A DNA stretch of 64,000 bases from Berberis thunbergii (Eukaryota > Streptophyta > Magnoliopsida > Ranunculales > Berberidaceae). A program made the position numbers and the translations under genes. Below, in pieces: positions 32,594-44,500 of this stretch; positions within the stretch are counted from its first letter, which is position 1; each line of letters begins with the position of its first letter. Below the pieces are notes generated by a model. The model saw only the letters and a list, made by a program, of their open reading frames with translations. It was not told where the DNA came from and made no database searches. The stretch is taken from assembly GCA_003290165.1 (NCBI GenBank), contig QNQO01000647.1:248001-312000 (forward strand), read 5' to 3'.

Positions 32594-35500
32594 TGTAGGC
32601 CCAACTAGGAGTACAAGTCCAATAGGAATTAGAATTAAGACTTTTGCTTTTGCAATTAGAGGTAGGAACTCAATTCAAGTAGGAGTTAGGATTTCTATTT
32701 TGCTTAGAAAAATAGTTGCTTAGCAAGATTATATCAATTATAAATAAGGCCATTGGCCAATATAATCATTTTAGTTTTTGTTGAATTTTGAGAATTAATT
32801 GAATTTATGAAACTTTGTTTTCAATTTTTGGTTATGTTTGGTTTGTAAGCTTCTGCTGAACCCATCAATTTGGTATCAAAGTAGTAAAATCTTGGAGAAA
32901 GATGTTGCGTAAGGGAACTAGGATAATCAACGCAAGGATGTAGCACATTGAGAAAACCCTTGCGGACATCTCAGAGTAGTTGGTTACTGTCTTGGTTTAG
33001 TCAAGAGCCTGAAGCTATCCACGAAAAGTCACGTCATAAGACTGGAGGAAGAGATGAGATATTTTAAGATTTGTCTGAAGTAGAAAAGATGATCCCTACT
33101 ACCGTTGATTGGAAGAAACCACCCGTATTTGATGTGTACAAAGAATATACGGTTATCCACAAGTCATTCATTATGAGGCTGAAACACATCACAAAATTTT
33201 TGCAGGTTTTCATGTAAAAGAAAATCTGAAGATCGAAAAAATTCGCAAGAACTGTCACAAACAAGGATGATAACCCATTTCCCCAACTCTTGGAAACAAG
33301 ATTTGCTATTTGCAATGAAGAAAAATCAAGAAGAAAGATGACGAACTTCAGTGTCAAGATGGAATTCTTCAATTTTGTAGGGGTTATTTACACCCTAGCA
33401 ATCTGTTAGTACCACCACCATTGTATTCAAATGATTCTACTGTTATTTACAATTGCAGACAAGACTTTGTACCACCACATGCTTATGAATATTCATATTT
33501 TGGTATTCAGACGATTCAACACCATAGGACAGGAAATTTACCACCATGAGATAGATTTTGTGATTCGATTTGGGGCAGTTTATGGAGAATTTTGAGTAAA
33601 ATTTGCACACCATATTGAAATTGTGAAGTGGATGTCCTTTGAGCTGCAAGTTCACGTGGGATATTGTTTTTGGAAGCAACATTTTGATTTGATTTATGGT
33701 AGTAACAATTATAAAATAAAAGTTCGAGTTCGTATTTTTTTTACTCGTGCACTTTTCAGAGATATCATCCTCAAAGCTCGAGGATGAGCTTTTCGAAGCG
33801 GGGGGGGGGGGGGGGAATGATGTAATATAGGGTTGTATAGTATATTGATATTTATTTAGTATTATTGTTATTATTATTAGGCAAGTCCATGTTAAGGCCC
33901 AACTAGGAGTACATGACCAATAAGAATTAGAATTAAGACATTTGCTTTTGGACTTAGAATTAGGAATTCAATTCAAGTAGGAGCCAGGATTTCTATTTTG
34001 TTTAGGAAACTAGTTGAATGCTTAGCAAGATTAAGTCATTTATAAATAAAGCCATTGGCCAATGTAATCAGATTAGTTTTTGTTGAATTTTGAGAATTAA
34101 TTGAATTTATGAAGCTTTGTAAGTTTTGGTTATGATTGTGGTTTGTAAGCTTCTGTTGAACCCATTAGGTTATCCGGCTAACTTTGACAAGTGACGTTTA
34201 TATGAGGGTGTTGTAAAAAAATGATGAAGAGGCGGACTCAAATCCTCCTGAGAACTTGATATGAAAACACAATTCATGGCATCGAGAGCCTTATGGAGAT
34301 CCATGGCAATAATAAAGACCCAAATAACTAGAAGATGGGTGCAAGTAGCTGGCAAAAAAATGTTGTTTTTCTTCAGTAAACTAATGTTGTGATGTGGTGT
34401 TTGTTTCTAGGCCACTGGTGGGAGATTGGATTTTTCATTTAGAAAGAACTTTTAGCATGACTTTTGATTAAAGCACAACACTTCTTTCTCTTTCAAATCT
34501 CTTTCAAAAGTCTTCTAATCTATAATCTGTTGTTCTTTCGGTATTGCCTATTCCATCAATTGGTGGACTTCAGATACTTCTTATCAATTAGGAAAATCTT
34601 TAAGTTTTCCGATGTTTGACTTTTTGGTATGTATTGTTCTAACCAATTAGCTTCATAATTTGTCTTCCTGCTATATGAGAGAAATTAGTTTCATATTTAC
34701 TTCAGTTATTTGTTGGGACAGTACAACATCATGCAGTTCTATCTCTTGCAAATAAAGCGTTCTTTTCTTCAACCTGATGTTACAGAAAAATATGTGATGG
34801 ATCTTTGTCTTTTGCAGGACGGAGGCTGACCCTGTGATTCTTGCAGAATATGTAGCAGCTCTACTGAAGAAGGACAAACCTATCAAGGAGTTGGAAAAGC
34901 TTTGTGCAGAGAAGTTGCTTGAGTTTCTGGGTCAGGGTATGTTTTCCTTGAGCTTTTGCAAGTTCTAAATTTCCAGTTCTTAGCATTGTTGTACAGTTCA
35001 TATTTGCTGTAGTAAAATCTGTGACCATGGCATTGAGCTGTAAAGTCCCACATAGGTTTATAGTTATTGGTATCGGACATGTAAGATACATGTCACAACA
35101 TATCTCATATCAAACACTTCAAGGTAGGTAGCGGTAAGGTGTATTGCTTCTACACTATATTGGACAAGAAGTTGACACATATTGCATGATAAAGCCTGCG
35201 TACTGTAGAATTGAGCTCATTTTTTTTAAGTTTATTTTTTTCATTTTTTATTTTTTATTTATTTATACCTCCTATCCTTATTAATTCTTTATTGGTTAAT
35301 GACACTGTTTCTTACACTTTGATTGTTGATAGTTTATAATTTCATAAAGAGTTTGAATTTTGTGAAGTGACAAGTATTTAGTAATTTTTCTTGTATTGAA
35401 ACAATAACTTTTGGGCATGTATGTGTTACAAAAGTCAGATACCAAATAAAATCTTTTTCAGGACTTATTTGCTAATAATCTTATTTAGAGAGGAGAGGGC

Positions 35501-38500
35501 TAATTTTCTGATATGACACTAGCACACGAGCGTGTTCTTAGGATAGATTTGGATTGGAGAGGGTTTATTATCGTGAACTGAGCGAACGCATTGGCCATTT
35601 ATTCATCATGGGCATCTCTGGTGGATGAGTCATGAGTGTGCTAGTCACCTAAGTAAGTGTAGGCAAAGCAGTAGAAGGATTAACACTTTATCTAGTAATG
35701 GAATCTGGTTGTGGGTCGTGGGATAGGCTGCTAATTGCAGTAGTGGTGACGATTTGTGGAGAGTGAATGCAAGGATTTTTTGAAGGGCAGGAGTTCGATA
35801 TCCAACAATTGCAATGAAAATCAAGGACTTGTCATGGTCATGGAGAGTTAATTGGAGGCCTTGGACAAATTATTGTTTGGTGATTTAGTTTTCAATTGTT
35901 TCATATTTCATGATTAAATCTGATTTTTGCAATATTTAAAAAAATGCGGGAGGCATACACCTTGAAACTTCAAGGATTAAATACATCAAAGGCTGATGCC
36001 TCACGCTTAGACGCCTCCTTCATACCTTTTGTGCGCTTTATCACGGATAATCACCAATGCGTGCAAAAGTTTTTCACTTTTATTTGTAATATTATGAGTT
36101 ATACCTTGGGCCTCCCCCTTGGTGCTAAATAAAACACATCAAGGTTTGGGATGAAACGGTGGAAAGAATTGAGAACAAATTGTCTATTTTGAGAAAGAAA
36201 TATATAGCCAAGCTGGCTGGGCGCTCTCTTCAAGCGGTTTTTCCTAAGTGCACTGGTTTTTTGCACTTGTATTTTGCCTGGTGCAATCAGACACCGTTGG
36301 ATTGCATCGAGATAAGTAATATTATTTATCTCGATGTAATCTAACGGTGCCTGATTGCACCAGGCAAAATACCAGTGCAAAAAACCAGTGCACTGTAGAA
36401 GCACTCCTCTTCAAGTGTACAAACTGTACAATTTCTAGTATCCCCATTCACATGCTATCTCTATGTTGTAGTCCCCAACTCTATTGCAGTCAGAATAAAG
36501 GATCATGTGCAACTTTCTTTGGTGATATCTTCACTCTCCAAGAAATGCCACCTCCTTCACTGGAAATGTCTGCCAACCCAAATCTCTTGGAGGGCTAAGA
36601 ATAAGGAGAATCAAGGAATTCAACGAGGCCCTACTTGTCAAATGGATTTGGAGGTTTGGAGCCGAGTCAAACTCTCGTTGGGGACTGATTATTGCTCACA
36701 AATATGGTGCTACTCCCTTTGATTGGTTTGCTAATCCTCACAATGCAACCCATGGCTGCTCCCTTTGGAAAGGCATCATGAACTTCAAGAGTTTCATTGA
36801 GAATGCAATCACTTATGAGGTCCACAATGGAGAGAGAAATCAATTATGGAATCATAAATATACTGGACAACCTCTCAAGGAACCCCGTCCCCAACATCTT
36901 CAATCTCTCACTCTCAAGCAGGGTACTATCAGCCAATTCTGTACCATGGATGATGGCACTGAGACCTGTAATCTTCACTTGATTCCCCACCTAGTTAACT
37001 TCTCCTTTTCTCTAAGAAGTTCACCTAGATGGGGGGCAAGATACTTGGAATTGGGGTTTTGGTGAAGCTGTGAAAGACTGCTATACAAATATTGGCCCTG
37101 AGATGACTTTCTCACCTAATGATCCCAAGGTCAACAAGCTGCACAGTTTCATTTGGCTCAGTCAAGTTCCTCCTAGAGCCTCCCTCCTTGCTCTCGACAA
37201 TGTTGCATGGTAGAATCTTAACTGTTGAAAACTTCCAACACTAGAGACCTCACCACCCCCAACCACTGTGTCCTTTGTAACCAAGTCTCAGATTCCATTG
37301 ATCACCTCGTCCTTTCCGACCCTTCTACTCAGCAGATTTGGGGTAATGTTTTCTCTGAATTCAGGGTCACAACCCCCAACCCCTTCCTCTTTCCTACAAT
37401 TGGTATACCTTTGGTCCTCCACCAAATTTGGTCAACTCCAACGTTATCACAATGGTGTTTGGCTCTGGGATTAGATGCTCCATACTTCTCTTGGATTATT
37501 TGGAAGGAGGGGAACAATAGATTTTTTAAGAATGCTTCCAAACCAACTGATTCCCTGCGGAGTGTGGACAGACATTAAAATCACCCTTTGGTTGTGGGGT
37601 GCAACCTTCTTGGATCATTTGGAGGGAGAGGAACAATAGAGTTTTTAGGAATGCTTCCAGACCAACTGATTCCTGCAGACAGACATTAAAATCACCCTTT
37701 GGCTGTGGGTTGTTACCTGGGGTATATTTAGGGATGTCTCTCTCTTCTTGTATGTATGACCGGGGTGTCATAATTCACCTTTAGCCAAAAAAATAGCTTT
37801 GTGGGTAGTCTGTTCATGTTTAAATACATTGTATACTTTGTAACGTTTGGGTATGGTTCCATGCCCTTCCAAAGGTTTCCCCATTTGTTAATACAATCCA
37901 AGTTTTTACTGTTAAAAAGATAAATAAACTTTATGAATTATCTTCATTTTTTCTTAAATCTAATAATGTATATATATGTAGGCTCACACCTTACACGTTT
38001 GCCCATTGGAACGCCTTGCGTCGCACACATTGAAAAACATTGGATTTTGTACTTTTGTTTTTTTGCAAGTTTTTCACTTGTTTTGTGTTATTAATATAAT
38101 TGCTCTTTGTTTTATCAGTAAAAAAAGCTTATTTATTTCTTATATATGTTTATATATATATATATATATATTTATTTATTTATTTATTTATTTATGTACT
38201 ATTTATATAAATATATTTAGGGTGTTTTGATTTCAAGGAAAATTTGTCATAGTAAATTTTCAAAAAGAAAAAAGAAATATGAGAGGAAGTGGGGAAAGAT
38301 TCTCAATCTTGAGGTTGAAGATGACTATTTTTAGAACATATTTTCTTAGTCCCCATTCCTAAGAAAATATTTTCCACAATATTATAACTAACCAAGAGGA
38401 AGTGATTATCACAAAATGCATGTTAGTCATTGTCTCTTCCTCTTTCCTTCCTCTCCCTTTCACTTTTGGCAAATTTTCTTGGGAAAATTTTCCTGAGAAA

Positions 38501-41500
38501 TGGAAGCAAACACACCCTTTGTTTGCACCATATCCTATAACGATATGCGTATTTTAAAATTATTTTTCCTATGTATGATAGATACATGCTTTGATAACTA
38601 TTGGTAAATGTTGAAGGTGTAAGTTGAAACTTAAAATGTTGGCTAATTGTTTTTTTTTATAAATATGTCGTGTTAAATCTATATTATTTGATTATTCTGC
38701 CTCTTAATAAACCTAAACAAATAACCTTAACCAATAAGAGCTTAACAAATAAGAACATCAAATCCATGCAAGGATATGTGAGTGTAGTTTGTGATTTTAA
38801 AAGTTTACAAATAGACATGGAATAGCTAAAACAATTCTACAGTCTTCACAATTTCTATTTGAATATGCTTTCATTGGAATCACTTTCCATTTTGTGAAGG
38901 TTAGATGATTTCTTGATCGAAAAGTCAGTTTCACGCATATGATACATACCATCCTTTCAAGCCCCTTAGGTTTTTTGAAATTGATGTTCCTTTCTTTGTT
39001 ATTGGCTTATTGTTTTTGTTATTGACTTAAGAGATCCGAGGGGATACAATTTTGGTTAAATGTGTAACCTAATAATTATTATTGATGTTACCTAATCTAG
39101 TGATGGCTAGGGTAGTGCATGAGGTTAATACTATGTAGTTAAAACGGATAATGGATCCATAATCGTCTAAGAGCGTTATAGGTTATAACTGAATATATCT
39201 GGATATAACGAAATAGTTTTTTAAATATATTTTTAATACCCCCACAAAATATTAATATATTATAGAGTAAAAAAGTAAATAATGTTTATAATATTAATTT
39301 CAAAAACGAAAAAACATTAATAAAAAACACATTCCCTTCGTATGAAAGTGAGATCGCAACAAAGTGTGCGATTGACTCTTTGTCTTCTTCCCTTCTCTCG
39401 TTTTCTGTCGATTGGTGACATTAAGCTCTGGTTTTTTCCTATGAGTCTTAAGGTTTTGGTTCGATTGAGAGCGAAAGGGGTATTTGTTTAAAAATTATTT
39501 ATTTATTTTTTATGTATTAGAACAAAACGTTAAAACGGAGTTATTGAAAAAATATTTGCTAAATAACGGCCATATAACGCCGTTATATTGGAGCTGTGAT
39601 ACCGTAACGTGATAATGTCATAACGTAATAGCTCACCCCCGTTAAGCGTTATATCAAAATTATATCGGCGTTATAACGTCGTTTTAACTGCATAGGGTTA
39701 ATAGAGTCCAAAGATTTTAAACGTGGAGGCATGACGAAGATTCTCCAATGGAATGGCGTGAGGAGTAAGTATCAAGTCTTAATGTGTAAGCCTTTTATAA
39801 ATGAATATACAAATAAAGACAAACACTATATATATACTTGAAGACAAAATGATATACAATAATCCATAGTTTACATCCAAAACTTGAAATAAAGTTACAA
39901 CCAGTTAATTTAGAAAATCCAATGGGAAATGTAAGTAGTTCTCATAAGCTTATCATTAGTGATTTAGTCAAATCAAAAGTTATAAATCAAATAACTATCA
40001 TAAATTTAGATTATATGTTGAAAAGTTATACATCAACAACTTACGACTTTTCTAAAGTTAAACAAACTCCATTTGTTGCAAATTTATTGAACCTTTTATT
40101 GAAAATGAGAGGAAAGAAAAACAAAAGAAAGAAAAGAAAAGCGGGAAATAATTGCATTAAATTATCATTTGGTTGTTTTAGATTTTAAATTTTGTACTTG
40201 GGGATGGGATTTGGAGTGAAAGAGAGGTTTGTTGCAACTTTGCTGAGAGTTGTTTTTTCTTAGCTAAAGACCTTAAGGTTAATGGCACATGTGAAATATC
40301 TTGAGCAATCTCACTTATATTAAATTATCATTTGGTTGTCTTCGTTTTTCGACTTAATTTCGGTCCCCTGATTTTAAGGAATATTTCGTGAAATATTTTG
40401 TTTTGTATAGAGAAAACGTAAAAATTTCGGTTGTGATTTCGAATTTAACAATATAAGTTATACATTTTTAACTCTTAAATACTATATAAAAAAGTCTCAC
40501 ACGACTCATAGTGTCATATAGATTACATATTATATAAGAATCATTTATATAATAAACTTTTGATACTAAAATAGTATTATATCATGTTAAAATATATAGA
40601 GATTAAAATATTTATTTATTTTTTCTGAAATTTTTTGACATATTTCAAATTTCGAAAAGATTTCGGTAACTTCAAATAGGAAATATTTCGAGAAATCACA
40701 TTCCTTGGCAAGGACAACTTGGTGAAAAACTTAGCAATGGTTGCAAAAAAATATTTAATGTTCCAAAAAGTTGTTTGAATGTAATTGTCACTAATACAAA
40801 AATATAAAAAATGCTTAGGTAGGCATGCCTTTGTTTCGTGAAGTGGAATCTCAAATAGATTCTGACTCTTAGATCAAGTAATGAGTAAATGCATAAGAAT
40901 ATAAATTGCATATAAATAGCAGGAATGTAAGTTGTAGAAAATTTGGATCGTATGCTGCTTTCCAGTTTTCTTCTTGTGTGATCAATTGAGTCGGCATGGT
41001 GCATTAACACATGATGTATACCTTTGGAGAGGCCAATGATCTTTTTTTTTCCATTGCTGCCTCTCATTTTTTCTTGTAATTAAATACAATATACTATAAT
41101 GTTTTACTAGTAAACAAATATTTGCAGAAGATTAAGAGAATTGAAAAGCAAATATTGTAGGAATTAAAATTGTTGAAATGAACTAAAATAAATGAAGAGC
41201 AAGTCTAGCCAGCGATGTTATTACACTTTTTTGGCCTTTTTTTTGTGTTTTTACACTTTTTGCCCCGTCTCTTTAAACACAACCACACAATCTATAGAAG
41301 GGGTAAAACTTAAAAAAAACCCCAATAAAGGCGAACAAACATGGTTGGCTAGAATTGTTGAAAAAGACAACATACTAACTTGAATTGAAAATTGTCTTTT
41401 CCTTTTGTACAATGGAAAATTAGTTATAGGTTTTTGAATTTAGGATAAGGTAGTTCGTAAAAAAAAATGATCGAGTGGTTACAAGAACTACTAACTACCT

Positions 41501-44500
41501 TATACTAAATTCAAAACCTATAACTAATTGGCACCATGTCATCTTCGGCTTTAGGTTTGAGATAAATGTGGTTATTAAAAAGAACAGAAAACATATGGCC
41601 CTAGACAGGCCCATATAATTACGGATTGGCCATTCTGGTTTTGAGCCCTGACCCAAATTTGAAAAATTCAGATCCGGTACAAACAGTTTCTTCTTGTTTC
41701 AAAAAAATTTCTTATACACTCCTTCCCTTTTGATTAAATGATAACTTTTCAGCATCTTAGCAAATCCTCTAAGAAAGCCAGAATTTAAACATGGCCAAGG
41801 ATTTCATCCACAATCTGCGTACCCAATTACAATAAACAAGAAGATGATGTGTACTCTTTGAAACCATTTCATATAATTGGTGAACCTCACCAATTTTAGC
41901 TGGGGATCATATAGTTGCTTATCAGTCAATCTAAAAACAATTTACATGAATTTTTTCCCCACCCCCTTTTTTCTAGAAACTAAACATTCAAACAATCTGT
42001 GTTGTTACCCCTACAAACCTAGTAATATATTATCTACCAAGAAAACTTTTGAGTTTGTTTTTTGCCGCAAGTTTGAAAGCATCCTTAGGATATCTATAAA
42101 AGACAATTGCATTGAAGAAACAAACCGAGTAAATACGAATACCAATGATATCTTTTTATGAATATGTACAATTACTCTGATAATTAGTAATGATATTGCT
42201 GAACTCATATGTACAATAATCAGTTAACAAGCACAATCACTACTCTTTGTTAATTGCCTCAATTTTCTGTATTTATTGAAAAATGTCAACAATTCTTTAC
42301 TTATTTTTAGCAAAAGTAATTATATTTTACTTTTAATGCTGGACCATTTTGTTTATCTTCAGTACATGCCGTCAATTTGGATAATTTGCCCCGAATTTTG
42401 TATTGCTTAGTTATTGTTTTCCCCAATCCCCATTTGTGTTTCTTCTGTAAGATAGATAACGTCATAAAAAAAGTTGTATATTTTTCATTTACTACAGTCT
42501 CTCCATTTCCAGTGTTTACTTAAATTTTTTTTGATCTTGTAGGTACACAATCTTTCATCACGAAATTATTCCAGGCCTTGGAAGACAGTTCATTTGTGGC
42601 ACCTGCTAGGAGTTCAGATGCTATTCAGCAACTTGAACCATCTGCATCTCGCATTAGAGAAGACCCACTGGAAACCGGACTGAAAAGGTCAGCTATGAAT
42701 ACAGAGGAATTTTCTCCTTCTGGTTGTCCAACTGACCAGGAGGAGAAAGAAGTCACGGACGATGATGATGATGACCGCAATCATAAGCATCGAAGACGAG
42801 ATAACCGATCTCACTCTTCTGATAAAGATGTGCAAGGACAGCAATTGAGGAGGCCAAGCAGAAAGCGTAACAGACCTTTCGAAAATGGGCATACATTCTT
42901 GGCGAATGATCCTCAACCAAGTGAAAACCGGAAAGAGTACAATCCTTCTTTCTTGGAGCAACAAAAGCGACCTGGTTTGGGACCATCTCTCCGGCCTTAT
43001 GATATGGGTCTGAGGACCAGAACAAATCAAGCATTCCGCGGTGACCCTGGTTCACATTTTGATATGTCTACACTAGGTCGCATTCCAACAGGTAGAGGGA
43101 GAGGACGGGGTTCTATTCCATGGAGCCAAAGTGATTCGAAGTTCAGCTCTGTTGACACGTATGATTTTTCATCACAGATGGCTCCACAGGGACCCACCCT
43201 CTTTGCAGGTAGGGGCATGCAATCGCTTGGGTTAATTCCAGGGATGCCTAGTGGGGGTCTGGATGCACTCCATCCGCTTGGTTTGCAAGCGTCAATGAAT
43301 CAACCATTTAATATTGCTATACCCCGTCAGCGCTGTAGAGATTTTGAGGAGCGTGGATTTTGCCTAAGAGGAGATATGTGCCCAATGGAGCATGGTGTAA
43401 ACAGAATTGTTGTTGAAGATGTTCAGGTATTTGAATTATATATATATATATATCCTGTTGTGGTTTAACCAGCTCACTGATAATCTATGCTCGTGAGCAT
43501 ATTCCTTAGCACAATTCAAATTCCCAGGTCTCAGTAATGGGGTAGTCGAAGGTGTCTAAATCCTAATGATCAGACAGTTGTATTGATATTATAGATTTTG
43601 AGTCTATTCGTCTTGTGGGATCCATTAGTGTCTTGCAACCATCAATAAGCATATCTGTTCAGGATTCATTTTAGACATGTTTACTTGATCGTCATTCTTT
43701 CTTCAGGACTTGATCCCTATTCAACATGCCGTATCAGGTACTTATCCAAGAGTTGCTTCAAATGATAACAAACGGGTCATTTCCTCACTGGCATGAATAA
43801 TCTGGCGGCTGCATTGTGCAGCTCTTTTGTGTTGCAATTTGCCTGTTGTTTGACATGCAGATGTATCCACACAGTTTTTGGTATGGAACTTGGTGTTGTA
43901 ATTTGAACATTCCGTACTAGGAGAAGTTAGGAAGCATAGAATGAGTTAACATAAGAACTGAAGGCTGGATTCCTACGTTTTGTATGTACATCTAAAAATG
44001 TGTTTGTTGACCAGAGTCCAGCCAATTAGCCAGCGAAACCATTGAGTGATATGTACATCGAATTGGATAAACCAGAATGGGCTTAATGCTTAAAATTTTT
44101 GAGAAACATACATAGGCTTAGGGCCCTGCTATAAGTGTCAGAATTGACCTCCCTGTATACAAACTGGGAATCCTAGTTACATCTTATGCCATGAAGCATG
44201 ATGTGCCAAAAACTGCAATGTCTTTGAAAATGGATAGTCCTTGTTTTTTCAGTACATTTAGTTGATGAACTGTTGTCAACAGGCTTGTAGCTTTGTGTCC
44301 ATAAGTGCACAGAGAGGTCATGACATGATTCACAACTTATAATTCACTGCCAATATATGGACTAACATTTGCTTGATTACTAGTATGCTATAGTTCCATA
44401 ACTAATAGATTGTTTTACACAGAGTCTCTCGCAATTCAATCTTCCTGTATCGCTATCAAGTGCACACCTGCTGGGGACACCTGCTGGATCAGGAACTTTG

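Larger units (their letters stand above)
31172..34817 (+). other. Intron 1 of gene B, 3.6 kb
   Basis: Contains a complete small LTR retrotransposon (32501-34167). The remaining parts, 31178-32490 and 34173-34817, show no convincing coding sequence or bounded repeat. Confidence 0.8.
34937..42542 (+). other. Intron 2 of gene B, 7.6 kb
   Basis: Contains a palindromic MITE (36247-36394), LINE 3' fragments (36590-37790), a MITE shared with gene A (39131-39695), an inverted dispersed repeat (40370-40710) and a short hairpin (41418-41529). In 34940-36240, 37800-39120, 39710-40360 and 41530-42540 I saw only AT-rich DNA and simple repeats, such as the TA/TTTA tract at about 38150-38196. Confidence 0.8.

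Noticed and set aside
32499..32723. Open frame with a long poly-Ile run
   Set aside because: It is the translation of the AAT/ATA microsatellite within a retrotransposon LTR.
34861..35091. Minus-strand open frames opposite gene B exon 2
   Set aside because: They overlap the conserved PWI-like exon and its donor site on the other strand and have no motif.
42689..43055. Minus-strand open frames opposite gene B exon 3
   Set aside because: They are antisense shadows of the acidic and Arg-rich coding sequence, without domain character.
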